Positions 15,281 through 24,503 of a DNA stretch of 35,487 nucleotides are shown piece after piece; the first letter of the stretch is position 1, and every line of letters starts with the position of its first letter. Origin of the DNA: Brevundimonas sp. (GTDB lineage Bacteria > Pseudomonadota > Alphaproteobacteria > Caulobacterales > Caulobacteraceae); contig NZ_JAEMRO010000018.1 of the NCBI RefSeq assembly GCF_016463295.1, positions 1 through 35,487 of the forward strand. The letters are read 5' to 3'. The notes beneath the pieces are model-generated. The model searched no databases, was not told the origin of the DNA, and saw nothing but the letters and a program-made list of their open reading frames with translations. A program made the translations under genes and the position numbers.

Positions 15281-16542
15281 CCGACACCGCCCTGCCACCG
15301 CCGATCGGCGCGACCGACATCTTTGACGAGCCTCACGACGGGCGCACGGACCACGCGCGCGCGCTGGACGACCGCAAGTTCACGATCAACTTCGGCCCCC
15401 AGCACCCGGCCGCGCACGGCGTGCTGCGTCTGGTGCTGGAGCTGGACGGTGAGCTGGTCACGCGCGTCGATCCGCATATTGGCCTGCTGCATCGCGGCAC
15501 CGAAAAGCTGATGGAGGCCCGGACCTACCTTCAGAACATCCCGTACCTGGACCGTCTCGACTATGTGTCGCCGATGAACCAGGAGCATGCCTTCTGCCTG
15601 GCCATCGAAAAGCTGATGGGCATCGATGTGCCGTATCGGGCCCAGCTGATCCGGGTGCTGTATTCCGAGATCGGGCGCATCCTCTCGCACCTGCTGAACG
15701 TGACGACCCAGGCCATGGACGTGGGGGCCCTGACGCCGCCGCTCTGGGGCTTCGAGGAGCGCGAGAAGCTGATGGTCTTCTACGAGCGGGCCTGTGGGGC
15801 GCGCCTGCACGCCAACTATTTCCGGCCCGGCGGCGTCCATCAGGACCTGCCGCCCGCCCTGATCGACGACATCGGACGCTGGTGCCAGGAATTCCCGGCC
15901 GCGCTGAAGGACATCGAGAGCCTGGTCACCGAGAACCGCATCTTCAAGCAGCGCAACGTCGACATCGGCGTGGTGTCCAAGCAGGAGGCCCTGGACTGGG
16001 GCTTCACCGGGGTGATGCTGCGCGGCTCGGATATTCCGTGGGACCTGCGCAAGTCGCAGCCGTACGAATGCTATGCCGACCTGGAGTTCGACATCGCGGT
16101 CGGCAAGAACGGCGACTGCTGGGACCGCTACCTGTGTCGCATCGAGGAGATGAAGCAGTCGGTGCACATCATGGAGCAGTGCATCCATCGCCTGCGCAAC
16201 TGCCCCGGCGAGCCGGTGATGACCGAAGACAACAAGGTCGTGCCGCCGCGTCGTGGCGAGATGAAGCGGTCGATGGAAGCCCTGATCCATCACTTCAAAC
16301 TGTATACCGAGGGCTTCAAGACGCCCGAGGGCGAGGTCTATGCCTCGGTCGAGGCACCCAAGGGCGAGTTCGGCATCTATCTGGTGTCCGACGGCACCAA
16401 CAAACCCTATCGCGTCAAGATCTCGGCGCCGGGCTTCCGCTCGCTCCAGGCCATGGACTGGATGAACCGCGGCCACATGCTGGCCGACGTCAGCGCCATC
16501 CTGGGCTCTCTGGATATCGTGTTCGGTGAGGTGGACCGGTGA
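15277..16542 (+). CDS. nuoD: NADH-quinone oxidoreductase subunit D
   Basis: NuoD (421 aa) is the 49-kDa subunit that, with NuoB, forms the quinone-binding cavity. The hallmark [16 protein letters not shown] lies near residues 39-55. HRGTEKLME, the quinone-site region, and the C-terminal [38 protein letters not shown] are also typical. The N-terminal 25 or so residues are an acidic, variable extension, so the start at ATG 15277, inside the nuoC stop, is accepted because of the coupling. Confidence 0.98.
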   Translation: MTDTALPPPIGATDIFDEPHDGRTDHARALDDRKFTINFGPQHPAAHGVLRLVLELDGELVTRVDPHIGLLHRGTEKLMEARTYLQNIPYLDRLDYVSPMNQEHAFCLAIEKLMGIDVPYRAQLIRVLYSEIGRILSHLLNVTTQAMDVGALTPPLWGFEEREKLMVFYERACGARLHANYFRPGGVHQDLPPALIDDIGRWCQEFPAALKDIESLVTENRIFKQRNVDIGVVSKQEALDWGFTGVMLRGSDIPWDLRKSQPYECYADLEFDIAVGKNGDCWDRYLCRIEEMKQSVHIMEQCIHRLRNCPGEPVMTEDNKVVPPRRGEMKRSMEALIHHFKLYTEGFKTPEGEVYASVEAPKGEFGIYLVSDGTNKPYRVKISAPGFRSLQAMDWMNRGHMLADVSAILGSLDIVFGEVDR

Positions 16543-16727
16543 GCGACAAGCCTCTGAGCGATGCCGTGGCCGCCGGCTGGGAGATCGTCTCCTATTCCGC
16601 GACCGACTACAGCGGCGAAACCTATCAACACAACATCCTGCTGCGCCGTCAGGGCCAGCACCGCATCCTGAACATCCGCAAGAAGATGCTGGGTGACGGT
16701 GTGGTCGTCACGAATCTGGAAGTCTGA
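16539..16727 (+). CDS. Small conserved-looking protein within the nuo operon (62 aa)
   Basis: A 62-residue protein starts at GTG 16539 inside the nuoD stop, and its TGA overlaps the nuoE ATG (TGATG), so it is locked into the translational chain of the operon. It has no signal peptide, membrane helix or cysteine. The pattern [11 protein letters not shown] followed by HNILLRRQG resembles the small DUF4177-type fold (GWEL then a strand ending in KR); this is a tentative reading. The tight coupling between two subunits of the peripheral arm suggests an accessory or assembly role, which is inference. Confidence 0.8.
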   Translation: MSDKPLSDAVAAGWEIVSYSATDYSGETYQHNILLRRQGQHRILNIRKKMLGDGVVVTNLEV

Positions 16728-17389
16728 TGTCCGTTCGTCGTCTCGCCAAAGTTCAGCCTGACAGCTTCGCCTTCTCCAAGGCGACGAAGGCCAAATGCGA
16801 CTGGTGGATCGCCAAATATCCGGCGGATCGTCGCCAGTCAGCGGTGATCCCGATCCTGTGGCTGGTCCAGAAGCAGGAAGGCTGGGTGTCCGAGCCCGCC
16901 ATCCGCGCCATCGGCGAGCTGCTGGGCATGCCCTATATCCGGGTGCTGGAGGTTGCGACCTTCTACACCATGTTCATGCTGGAGCCGGTGGGCACCAGTG
17001 CCCTGATCCAGGTTTGCGGCACCACGCCGTGCATGCTGCGCGGGGCGGGCGATCTGATGGCCGTCTGCAAGTCCAAGATCGGTCCCAAGGACACGCTGAG
17101 CGCCGACGGCCGCTTCACCTGGCAGGAAGTGGAATGCCTGGGGGCCTGCGCCAATGCGCCGATGGCGCAGATCAACGACTACTATTTCGAAGACCTGACC
17201 GCCGAGACCATGGCCCAGATCATCGACGATTTCGCCGCCGGCAAGAAGCCCAAGCCCGGCTCGCGCGTCGGCCGTCACAGCTCTGAGCCCGAGGGCGGGG
17301 CCCAGACGCTGCTGGATCCAAAACTCTATGACGGCTCGGCCGCCAAGCCGATCAAGTCGCTGCCCAACAGCAAGCCGGTGCCGGCATGA
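16727..17389 (+). CDS. nuoE: NADH-quinone oxidoreductase subunit E
   Basis: NuoE (220 aa) is the thioredoxin-like 24-kDa subunit of the NADH-oxidising module, with the [2Fe-2S] cluster N1a. Ligands are C97 and C102 (VCGTTPCML) and C137 and C141 (ECLGACANAP). The N-terminal helical region includes the typical VATFYTMF. The C-terminal 45 or so residues (KKPKPGSRVGRHSSEPEGG onward) form a polar, probably disordered extension. Both ends overlap neighbouring genes. Confidence 0.97.
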   Translation: MSVRRLAKVQPDSFAFSKATKAKCDWWIAKYPADRRQSAVIPILWLVQKQEGWVSEPAIRAIGELLGMPYIRVLEVATFYTMFMLEPVGTSALIQVCGTTPCMLRGAGDLMAVCKSKIGPKDTLSADGRFTWQEVECLGACANAPMAQINDYYFEDLTAETMAQIIDDFAAGKKPKPGSRVGRHSSEPEGGAQTLLDPKLYDGSAAKPIKSLPNSKPVPA

Positions 17390-17652
17390 ATGGGCCAGAC
17401 CTGTCCACCGACGAAGCCGTCGCCCGCTATCGCGCGGAGCTGCGGGCCGTGGGTCGTAGCCAGCGTCTGGCCGGCTTTGGCCTGGTGATCGTCGGGGCCA
17501 TCGCGGTCTTCGCCTCCAGCCGTGCGGGTGACCTGGGCCAGGCCGTTCAGATGGGCGGCTATGCGGCCCTGGCGGCCGGTTGGGCACTGATGATCGCTGC
17601 CATTTTTCTTCGTACCCGCTATCACCGCCGCCGCATGCGCGAGATGAACTGA
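17386..17652 (+). CDS. Small two-helix membrane protein within the nuo operon (88 aa)
   Basis: An 88-residue protein whose ATG overlaps the nuoE stop as ATGA. After a polar N-terminus (1-25) there are two hydrophobic segments, about 27-43 (LAGFGLVIVGAIAVFAS) and 55-73 (GGYAALAAGWALMIAAIFL), and a strongly basic tail (RTRYHRRRMREMN). By the positive-inside rule both ends probably face the cytoplasm. I recognise no family. It sits three bases before nuoF. A role in assembling or anchoring the NuoEFG module is a guess from position only. Confidence 0.8.
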   Translation: MNGPDLSTDEAVARYRAELRAVGRSQRLAGFGLVIVGAIAVFASSRAGDLGQAVQMGGYAALAAGWALMIAAIFLRTRYHRRRMREMN

Positions 17653-17655
17653 ACC

Positions 17656-18969
17656 ATGGTCGGAATCCTCGAAGACAAGGATCGCATCTTCACCAACCTG
17701 TACGGCTTCCAGGACTGGACGCTGGAGGGGGCGAAGACGCGCGGCGCATGGAATGCGACCAAGGACATGCTCGACCTGGGGCGTGACTGGATCATCACCA
17801 ACGTCAAGAACTCGGGCCTGCGCGGACGCGGCGGCGCGGGTTTCTCGACCGGCCTGAAGTGGTCCTTCATGCCCAAGGAGGTGAAGGACCGGCCGCACTA
17901 TCTGGTCGTCAACGCCGACGAATCCGAGCCCGGGACCTGCAAGGACCGGGAGATCATGCGCCATGATCCCCACCTGCTGATCGAAGGCTGCCTGATCGCC
18001 TCCTTCGCCATGCAGGCCCACGCCTGCTACATCTATCTGCGCGGCGAATATGTGCTCGAGCGCGAGCGGATGGAGGCGGCGGTCAAGCAGGCCTACGAAG
18101 CGAAGCTGATCGGCAAGAACAACGTCCACGGCTGGGACTTCGACGTCTATATCCACCACGGTGCCGGTGCCTACATCTGCGGCGAAGAGACGGCCCTGCT
18201 GGAGAGCCTGGAAGGCAAGAAGGGCCAGCCGCGTCTGAAGCCGCCGTTCCCGGCCGGGGCTGGTCTGTACGGCTGCCCGACCACGGTGAACAACGTCGAG
18301 TCGATCGCGGTTGTAGGCACCATCCTGCGTCGCGGCGCCGAGTGGTTCGCGGGCTTTGGTCGTCCGAACAACACCGGGACCAAGATCATGAGCATCTCAG
18401 GCCACGTGAACCGCCCGTGCAATGTCGAGGAGGTGATGTCGATCCCCCTGCGGCAACTGCTTGAGGATCATTGCGGCGGCGTGCGCGGCGGCTGGGACAA
18501 TCTGAAGGCCATCATTCCGGGCGGCTCGTCCGTGCCTCTGATCACGCGCGAAATGTCCGAGGTCGCACTGATGGACTTCGACAGCTTGCGCGAGATGAAG
18601 TCCGGTCTGGGCACGGCGGCGGTGATCGTCATGGATCAGTCGACCGATCTGGTCCGCGCCATCGCCCGTATCAGCTATTTCTACAAGCATGAGAGCTGTG
18701 GCCAGTGCACGCCGTGCCGCGAGGGCACGGGCTGGATGTGGCGCGTGCTGGAGCGGATGGCCATCGGCGAGGCCGATCCGTCCGAGATCGACATGCTGCT
18801 GGAGGTTTCGACCCAGATCGAAGGGCATACGATCTGCGCCCTGGGCGACGCCGCTGCCTGGCCGGTCCAGGGACTGATCCGCCATTTCCGTCACGAGATC
18901 GAAGACCGCATCTCGTCCTATCGCAGCCGCCGCGCGAACTTCGCCGGCCATGCGATCGCGGCGGAATAG
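17656..18969 (+). CDS. nuoF: NADH-quinone oxidoreductase subunit F
   Basis: NuoF (437 aa) binds NADH and FMN, where electrons enter complex I. The flavin/NADH region includes [17 protein letters not shown] (about 55-71), [14 protein letters not shown] (86-99) and the [19 protein letters not shown] segment. Cluster N3 ligands are C348, C351 and C354 ([13 protein letters not shown]) and C394 ([12 protein letters not shown]). The length is normal. It starts three bases after the 88-aa gene and is followed three bases later by a lipoprotein gene. Confidence 0.98.
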   Translation: MVGILEDKDRIFTNLYGFQDWTLEGAKTRGAWNATKDMLDLGRDWIITNVKNSGLRGRGGAGFSTGLKWSFMPKEVKDRPHYLVVNADESEPGTCKDREIMRHDPHLLIEGCLIASFAMQAHACYIYLRGEYVLERERMEAAVKQAYEAKLIGKNNVHGWDFDVYIHHGAGAYICGEETALLESLEGKKGQPRLKPPFPAGAGLYGCPTTVNNVESIAVVGTILRRGAEWFAGFGRPNNTGTKIMSISGHVNRPCNVEEVMSIPLRQLLEDHCGGVRGGWDNLKAIIPGGSSVPLITREMSEVALMDFDSLREMKSGLGTAAVIVMDQSTDLVRAIARISYFYKHESCGQCTPCREGTGWMWRVLERMAIGEADPSEIDMLLEVSTQIEGHTICALGDAAAWPVQGLIRHFRHEIEDRISSYRSRRANFAGHAIAAE

Positions 18970-18972
18970 CCG

Positions 18973-19368
18973 ATGCGGATGGTCCTGGCATCAGCGCTGG
19001 CCGTCGTCGCCCTCGCCGCCTGCGGTGAAGGTACGGACAAGGCTGCGCCGAAGGCTGATGCGCCGGTCGCGCCCGAGGCCCCGGCCATGACCGCTGCGGC
19101 GACCATCTCGACCCCTGCCGATCTTCAGACCGCTTGCCGCGAGGCCGTGCGCCGTCTGGCCGGACAGGAGGGGGACACCGTGCAGTTCCGCGCCACGGGG
19201 ACGAACACCGCCACCATGTCCTGGCGCGCGCCCGTCGACGGCGGTCGCCAGACCATGACCTGCACCGTCGGCGCGAACGGTGTCGAGCTTGCTACAGACG
19301 TCGGACAGGTGTCCGTCGACGCATCCATAGTACCGGCGGCTCCGGCTGCTCAAGAAGAGGCCCGCTGA
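18973..19368 (+). CDS. Predicted lipoprotein between nuoF and nuoG (131 aa)
   Basis: A 131-residue protein with a lipoprotein signal: hydrophobic VLASALAVVALA, then lipobox LAAC with Cys17. After the lipid anchor comes an Ala/Pro/Lys-rich linker (about 20-45). A small domain with two cysteines (QTACREAVRR and TMTCTVG) and alternating strand-like segments follows. I cannot name the family. ATG 18973 is three bases after nuoF, and the stop overlaps the nuoG ATG. An exported protein here is odd, because NuoF and NuoG are cytoplasmic. Confidence 0.82.
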   Translation: MRMVLASALAVVALAACGEGTDKAAPKADAPVAPEAPAMTAAATISTPADLQTACREAVRRLAGQEGDTVQFRATGTNTATMSWRAPVDGGRQTMTCTVGANGVELATDVGQVSVDASIVPAAPAAQEEAR

Positions 19369-21413
19369 TGCCGATCGCCAAGGTCAACGGCGTTGAAACC
19401 GAGTTCGAGCCCGGGATGACCGTGCTTCAGGTCGCCGAGAAGGCCGGCCACGAAATTCCGCGTTTCTGCTATCACGAGCGGCTGTCGATCGCCGGCAACT
19501 GCCGCATGTGCCTGGTCGAGGTGAAGCCCGGACCGCCGAAGCCCCAGGCGTCGTGCGCCCTGCCGGCCGCCGAGAACCAGGAGATCTTCACCGACACGCC
19601 GATGGTGAAGAAGGCCCGCGAAGGGGTGATGGAGTTCCTGCTCATCAACCACCCGCTGGACTGCCCGATCTGCGACCAGGGCGGCGAGTGCGACCTGCAG
19701 GACCAGGCCATGGGCTATGGCCGCGACGGTTCTCGCTATGCCGAGAACAAGCGCGCGGTCGAAGAAAAGAACATGGGTCCGACGATCAAGACCTATATGA
19801 CCCGCTGCATCCAATGCACGCGCTGCGTCCGCTTCGTCACCGAAGTGGCGGGCGTGCCGGACATCGGCATGATCTCGCGCGGCGAGGATGCCGAGATCAC
19901 CACCTATCTGGAAAAGGCGGTCGACAGCGAGCTGTCGGGCAACGTCAACGACCTGTGCCCCGTCGGGGCCCTGACCCACCGCCCGTGGCAGTTCCACTAT
20001 CGTCCGTGGGAGCTGAAGAAGACCGAGACCATCGACGTCATGGATGCCCTGGGCTCCAACATCCGCGCCGACGCCAAGGGGGCCGAGGTGATGCGCATTC
20101 TGCCGCGCGTCAACGAGGGCATCAACGAGGAGTGGCTGTCGGACATCAGCCGCTATGCCGTCGACGGCCTGCAACGTCAGCGCCTGGACAAACCCTATGT
20201 GCGCGAGAACGGTCGCCTGCGTGCGGCGTCGTGGGACGAGGCGCTGGCCGTCGTGGCCGACAAGCTGAAGGCCGCTCCGGCCAACCGGATCGGCGTCGTG
20301 GCCGGCGACCTGCAGGACGCGGAATCGATGAAGGCGGCGCTGGATCTGTTCCGCGCCCTGGGATCGGCCAACACCGACTGCCGTCAGGAGGGTTCGGCCC
20401 TGGGCTATGGCCCGCGCGAGAGCTGGCTGTTCAACAGCGGCCTGGCCGGTATCGAAAACGCCGACGCCATCCTGATTGTCGGGGCCAATCCGCGGACGGA
20501 GGCCCCGCTGCTGAACGCCCGCCTGCGCAAGGCCTGGCTGGGCGGCAAGACCGAGATCGCCCTGGTCGGCGAGCAGGCCGATCTGACATTCGACTATGCC
20601 TATCTGGGTGCGGGGTCCAAGACCCTGGCCAAGCTGCCCAAGGCGGCGATGGACATGCTGACCAAGGCCGAGCGTCCCGCCATCATCGTGGGGGCAGGGG
20701 CCGTGTCGGGCGACAAGGGCTCGGCCGTGCTGAACGCCCTGGGCGCGCTGGCGCAGAAGGTCGGCGTGGTTGCCGAAGGCTGGAACGGCTTCAACGTCCT
20801 GCACACCGCCGCCGCGCGCGTCGGAGGCCTGGACATGGGCTTCGTGCCGGGTGAAGGCGGGCTGAGCGTGGCCGCGATGGTCAAGCCGGGCGCGCTAGAC
20901 GTGCTGTTCCTGCTGGGGGCCGACGAGGTCGATCCGACGGGTTCGGACGCCTTCCGCGTCTACCTGGGCAGCCACGGCGACCGCGGCGCGCATGGGGCGG
21001 ACGTCATCCTGCCCGGCGCGGCCTATACCGAGAAGGCGGGCCTGTATGTGAACACCGAGGGCCGGGTGCAGATGGCCGAACGGGTCGTCTTCCCCAAGGG
21101 GCAGGCCAAGGAAGACTGGGCCATCCTGCGCGCCCTGTCGGCGGCGGTCGGCCAGACCCTGCCGTACGACACGCTGGAGGCCCTGCGCAGCAAGCTGATG
21201 GCGGACCATCCGACCTTCGGCCGCATCGACTATCTGCCCGCACCCGCGTCGTTCGACGTGGCCGGGCTGGGTGCGAAGGGCGACCTGGGCGACGTGGTCT
21301 TTGTCTCGTCGGTACGCGACCCCTATCTCAACAACCCGATCACGCGCGCCAGCGTGACCATGGCCGAGCTGTCCGCCCTGCGGATCGCCCCGGTCGCGAT
21401 GGCGGCGGAGTAA
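19368..21413 (+). CDS. nuoG: NADH-quinone oxidoreductase subunit G
   Basis: NuoG (681 aa) is the large peripheral-arm subunit. The N-terminal ferredoxin-like domain holds N1b ([2Fe-2S]; C34, C45, C48, C63). Next come HPLDCPICDQGGECDLQ (N5, with the usual histidine and cysteine ligands) and CIQCTRCVRF...CPVGAL (N4). The rest is the molybdopterin-oxidoreductase-like domain, which has lost its cofactor in complex I. The length is close to mitochondrial and Paracoccus 75-kDa subunits and shorter than E. coli NuoG (about 900 aa). ATG 19368 overlaps the lipoprotein stop; a frame open from 19134 is not used. Confidence 0.98.
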   Translation: MPIAKVNGVETEFEPGMTVLQVAEKAGHEIPRFCYHERLSIAGNCRMCLVEVKPGPPKPQASCALPAAENQEIFTDTPMVKKAREGVMEFLLINHPLDCPICDQGGECDLQDQAMGYGRDGSRYAENKRAVEEKNMGPTIKTYMTRCIQCTRCVRFVTEVAGVPDIGMISRGEDAEITTYLEKAVDSELSGNVNDLCPVGALTHRPWQFHYRPWELKKTETIDVMDALGSNIRADAKGAEVMRILPRVNEGINEEWLSDISRYAVDGLQRQRLDKPYVRENGRLRAASWDEALAVVADKLKAAPANRIGVVAGDLQDAESMKAALDLFRALGSANTDCRQEGSALGYGPRESWLFNSGLAGIENADAILIVGANPRTEAPLLNARLRKAWLGGKTEIALVGEQADLTFDYAYLGAGSKTLAKLPKAAMDMLTKAERPAIIVGAGAVSGDKGSAVLNALGALAQKVGVVAEGWNGFNVLHTAAARVGGLDMGFVPGEGGLSVAAMVKPGALDVLFLLGADEVDPTGSDAFRVYLGSHGDRGAHGADVILPGAAYTEKAGLYVNTEGRVQMAERVVFPKGQAKEDWAILRALSAAVGQTLPYDTLEALRSKLMADHPTFGRIDYLPAPASFDVAGLGAKGDLGDVVFVSSVRDPYLNNPITRASVTMAELSALRIAPVAMAAE

Positions 21414-21419
21414 GGCCTG

Positions 21420-21728
21420 ATGGTCGAAGGTTCCAACATTCCTCCGTTGGCGTGGGTCGCGTTCGGCGCGGCTTGGATCGCAGGCCTGACTTTGTTTGGC
21501 TGCCTATTTCTGATTACGCGTCGTCTCGGCATGTCGTGGCATAGGCGTCTAGGCGGTGCCAATCTGGAAACCACTGATGCTGTGCGGCTGGGCAAGCTAT
21601 TGTTCGGCCTGGAAGCACCGCCTCAAGACGCTAATGTTGAGACCCTCGTCTGGATCGTTCGGGGCTGCTGGTTGGTAATGACGCTTATGCTCGTTTCGTT
21701 TATTATGCTGATGGCCGGGATCGCCTGA
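21420..21728 (+). CDS. Small two-helix membrane protein between nuoG and nuoH (102 aa)
   Basis: A 102-residue protein with two hydrophobic segments, about residues 9-33 ([19 protein letters not shown] onward) and 79-101 ([21 protein letters not shown]). They flank a 45-residue polar loop. I recognise no family. It starts six bases after nuoG, and its TGA overlaps the nuoH ATG. Its codon use is clearly unlike its neighbours (many A/T-ending codons such as ATT, CTA, TTG, GCT and AAT), suggesting later arrival or weak selection for expression. Confidence 0.78.
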   Translation: MVEGSNIPPLAWVAFGAAWIAGLTLFGCLFLITRRLGMSWHRRLGGANLETTDAVRLGKLLFGLEAPPQDANVETLVWIVRGCWLVMTLMLVSFIMLMAGIA

Positions 21729-22792
21729 TGGATTTCTGGACTTCCCCCCTTGGCTGGACGCTGGCGACCGCTGGCGGCATACTGCTCGTCACTGTTGGCA
21801 TACTGATCTCGCTGGCGTTTCTACTGCTGGCCGACCGCAAGATCTGGGCGGCCGTGCAGATGCGCAAAGGCCCCAATGTCGTGGGGCCGTTCGGCCTGCT
21901 TCAGTCGTTCGCCGACTTTTTCAAATTCGTGCTGAAGGAAATCGTCGTACCCGCAGGGGCCGACAAGATGGTCTTCCTGCTGGCCCCGCTGCTGACCTTC
22001 ATCCTGGCCTTCATCGCCTGGGCTGCCATTCCGTTCGCGCCGGGCTGGGTCATCTCGGACCTGAACGTTGGCATCCTGTACATCTTCGCCATCAGCTCGC
22101 TGGGCGTCTACGGCATCATCATGGGCGGCTGGGCTTCGAACTCGAAGTATCCGTTCCTGGGGTCACTGCGGTCCGCCGCGCAGATGGTGTCGTACGAAGT
22201 CTCCATCGGTCTGGTGATCATCAATGTGATCCTGCTGGCCGGGACGATGAACCTGACGGAGATTGTGACCCGTCAGGAGGGCATGTTCTGGAACTGGTTC
22301 GTGTTCGGCGGCGGGGCAGGAACCTGGCCGACGATCATCGTCCTGCTGCCCATGGCCGTGGTCTTCTTCGTGTCGGCCCTGGCCGAGACCAACCGTCCGC
22401 CGTTCGACCTGCCCGAGGCCGAGTCCGAACTGGTGGCCGGCTATCAGGTCGAATATTCCTCGACGCCCTATCTGCTGTTCATGATCGGCGAATACGCCAA
22501 CATCGTCTTCATGTGCGCCATGATCAGCCTGCTGTTCTTCGGCGGCTGGAACCCCGGTGTGCCGCAGGCGTGGCTGGATAGCCTGCCGGGCTGGCTGGAG
22601 CAGGGCATCTATCTGGTCACCTTCCTGTTCAAGATCGTGGTCGCCTTCTTCATGATCGCGCTCGTGAAGGCCTTCGTGCCGCGCTACCGCTATGATCAGC
22701 TGATGCGTCTGGGCTGGAAGATCTTCCTGCCGACGTCGCTGGTGGCTGTGGTGGTCGTGGCGGCCTGGCGCGTGTTCGCGGTGGGCGCATGA
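21728..22792 (+). CDS. nuoH: NADH-quinone oxidoreductase subunit H
   Basis: NuoH (354 aa) joins the membrane and peripheral arms and forms part of the quinone chamber. It has about eight transmembrane helices. Signatures are [27 protein letters not shown] (about 35-60), the acidic loop [26 protein letters not shown], and [17 protein letters not shown] near the end. The stop overlaps the ATG of a small lipoprotein gene. Confidence 0.98.
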   Translation: MDFWTSPLGWTLATAGGILLVTVGILISLAFLLLADRKIWAAVQMRKGPNVVGPFGLLQSFADFFKFVLKEIVVPAGADKMVFLLAPLLTFILAFIAWAAIPFAPGWVISDLNVGILYIFAISSLGVYGIIMGGWASNSKYPFLGSLRSAAQMVSYEVSIGLVIINVILLAGTMNLTEIVTRQEGMFWNWFVFGGGAGTWPTIIVLLPMAVVFFVSALAETNRPPFDLPEAESELVAGYQVEYSSTPYLLFMIGEYANIVFMCAMISLLFFGGWNPGVPQAWLDSLPGWLEQGIYLVTFLFKIVVAFFMIALVKAFVPRYRYDQLMRLGWKIFLPTSLVAVVVVAAWRVFAVGA

Positions 22793-23001
22793 CCCGCATC
22801 CTGATCCTGACGATGGCGCTGGGGCTGACGGCCTGCACCATCCCGACCTATGAACCCGATCCGGTCTCGGCCACTCAGTGGGAACGACGGCAGGAGGCCA
22901 TAGAGCGCCAGCAGGCCGAGAAGGCCCGCCTGTGCCAGATCACCAAGGATGACGATCCGCGCAAGGAAGAGCTTTGCCGCGGCGTCAGGAGAGATCGCTG
23001 A
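22789..23001 (+). CDS. Very small predicted lipoprotein between nuoH and nuoI (70 aa)
   Basis: A 70-residue protein overlapping nuoH (ATGA) and nuoI (TGATG). Residues 1-16 form a lipoprotein signal with lipobox LTAC (Cys16). The mature 55 residues are highly charged and probably one long helix ([20 protein letters not shown]...), with two cysteines in the C-terminal half (ARLCQI, EELCRG). No family is recognised. The helix-plus-lipid-anchor form recalls small entericidin- or Lpp-like lipoproteins only superficially. Confidence 0.77.
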   Translation: MTRILILTMALGLTACTIPTYEPDPVSATQWERRQEAIERQQAEKARLCQITKDDDPRKEELCRGVRRDR

Positions 23002-23492
23002 TGTTGAACCGTATCGTCCAGGCCGCGAAGGGTGCGCTGCTGATCGATGTGATCGGTGCCGTCGGCCTGTCGCTGAAATACATGGCCCGTCCCAAGATGA
23101 CGGTGAACTATCCGTTCGAGCGCAATCCGCAGTCGCCGCGCTTCCGGGGCGAGCACGCGCTGCGCCGCTACGCCAATGGCGAGGAACGCTGCATCGCCTG
23201 CAAGCTGTGCGAGGCCATCTGCCCAGCTCAAGCCATCACGATCGAAAGCGAACCGCGCGCCGACGGCAGCCGCCGTACGACCCGCTATGACATAGACATG
23301 GTCAAATGCATCTACTGCGGCCTGTGCCAGGAGGCCTGCCCGGTGGACGCCATCGTGGAGGGGCCGAACTCGGAGTTCACGACCGAGACCCGCGAAGAAC
23401 TGCTGTATGACAAGGATCGACTGCTGGCCAACGGTGACCGTTGGGAGCGATTGATCGCCAAGAATCTGGAACTCGACGCGCCTTACCGGTAA
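23001..23492 (+). CDS. nuoI: NADH-quinone oxidoreductase subunit I
   Basis: NuoI (163 aa) is the ferredoxin-like subunit with two [4Fe-4S] clusters (N6a and N6b) passing electrons toward NuoB. Ligand sets are C64, C67, C70 with C113, and C103, C106, C109 with C74 ([12 protein letters not shown] and [12 protein letters not shown]). The N-terminal helix (about 10-30) lies on the membrane. ATG 23001 overlaps the lipoprotein stop. The stop codon sits inside a perfect 20-base palindrome. Confidence 0.98.
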   Translation: MLNRIVQAAKGALLIDVIGAVGLSLKYMARPKMTVNYPFERNPQSPRFRGEHALRRYANGEERCIACKLCEAICPAQAITIESEPRADGSRRTTRYDIDMVKCIYCGLCQEACPVDAIVEGPNSEFTTETREELLYDKDRLLANGDRWERLIAKNLELDAPYR

Positions 23493-23497
23493 GGCGC
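23478..23497. other. Perfect 20-base palindrome across the nuoI stop codon
   Basis: GCGCCTTACCGGTAAGGCGC reads identically on both strands and contains the nuoI TAA (23490-23492). In RNA it would form an 8-base-pair stem with a CCGG loop. Twenty bases later a second, near-perfect palindrome (23517-23534, GATTCCTTCAAAGGAGTC) follows. Together they occupy the only gap of note (74 bases) in the nuo operon, just before nuoJ. No T-run follows, so a full terminator is unlikely; RNA processing, stability control or a protein-binding site are possible. Confidence 0.7.
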
Positions 23498-23566
23498 ACT
23501 CGCTGAAACGGGCCGCGATTCCTTCAAAGGAGTCGTCGCCATAGTCGAAAGGGGCGAAGGCCTCCG

Positions 23567-24193
23567 ATGTTGCAAGGCATTGCCTTCTATCTGCTGGCGG
23601 CGGTGGCCGTGGTGAGCGCGCTTCTGGTGGTCACCGCAAAGAACCCCGTGCACAGCGTTCTGTGGCTGATCCTGGCCTTCTTCTCGTCGGCCGGGCTGTT
23701 CGTCCTGCTGGGTGCGGAGTTCCTGGCCATGCTGCTGGTCGTCGTCTACGTCGGCGCGGTGGCGGTGCTGTTCCTGTTCGTCGTCATGATGCTGGACGTC
23801 GACTTCGTGAAGCTGCGCGAGGGCTATGCCCGTTATCTGCCGCTGGCGGCGATCGTGGCGGCGGTTCTGCTGGCCGAGATGATCGTGATCTCGCTGACGG
23901 TCGCCAGCGGCGGGGCCGCTGCCGATGCGGTCGGTCCGGTCGCGGCCACGGCGGACCAGAGCAATGTCGAGGCCATCGGGCGGGTGCTCTACACAGACTA
24001 TGTCTACTTCTTCCAGGCGGCAGGGATCGTGCTGTTGATCGCCATGATCGGAGCCATCGTCCTGACCCTGCGCCACAAGCCCAATATCAAGCGCCAGAAC
24101 ATCGCCCGCCAGGTCGGCCGCGATGCCAAGACCGCCATGGAGGTCAAGTCCGTGACCACCGGGGCCGGCGTCACCCCGGAGGATCTGATCTGA
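23567..24193 (+). CDS. nuoJ: NADH-quinone oxidoreductase subunit J
   Basis: NuoJ (208 aa) is a membrane subunit with five transmembrane helices. Helix 3 contains the conserved [26 protein letters not shown], including the pi-bulge region that changes shape during coupling. The insert between helices 4 and 5 (about 110-135) and the polar C-terminus ([18 protein letters not shown]) are variable. ATG 23567 is preceded by GGGGCGAAGG. The stop overlaps the nuoK ATG. Confidence 0.96.
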   Translation: MLQGIAFYLLAAVAVVSALLVVTAKNPVHSVLWLILAFFSSAGLFVLLGAEFLAMLLVVVYVGAVAVLFLFVVMMLDVDFVKLREGYARYLPLAAIVAAVLLAEMIVISLTVASGGAAADAVGPVAATADQSNVEAIGRVLYTDYVYFFQAAGIVLLIAMIGAIVLTLRHKPNIKRQNIARQVGRDAKTAMEVKSVTTGAGVTPEDLI

Positions 24194-24501
24194 TGGTCGT
24201 CTCGCTCGCACACTATCTGGCGGTCGCCGCCATCCTGTTCACCATCGGCGTCTTCGGCATCTTCGTGAATCGCAAGAACGTCATCATCATCCTGATGTCG
24301 ATCGAGCTGATCCTGCTGGCCGTGAACATCAACTTCGTCGCCTTCTCCGCCTATCTGAACGATGTCCAGGGGCAGATCATGGCCATGTTCGTCCTCACCG
24401 TCGCCGCGGCCGAGGCCGCCGTCGGCCTTGCCATTCTGGTGACCTTCTTCCGCAACCGCGGCGACATCGCGGTTGACGATGCCAGCGTGATGAAGGGCTG
24501 A
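24193..24501 (+). CDS. nuoK: NADH-quinone oxidoreductase subunit K
   Basis: NuoK (102 aa, exactly typical) is a three-helix membrane subunit in the proton path. The two conserved membrane glutamates are present in [18 protein letters not shown] and [17 protein letters not shown] 24193 overlaps the nuoJ stop (TGATG), with GGAGG ten bases upstream. The same frame is open far upstream into nuoJ, but that part is a shadow. Confidence 0.97.
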   Translation: MVVSLAHYLAVAAILFTIGVFGIFVNRKNVIIILMSIELILLAVNINFVAFSAYLNDVQGQIMAMFVLTVAAAEAAVGLAILVTFFRNRGDIAVDDASVMKG

Positions 24502-24503
24502 TC

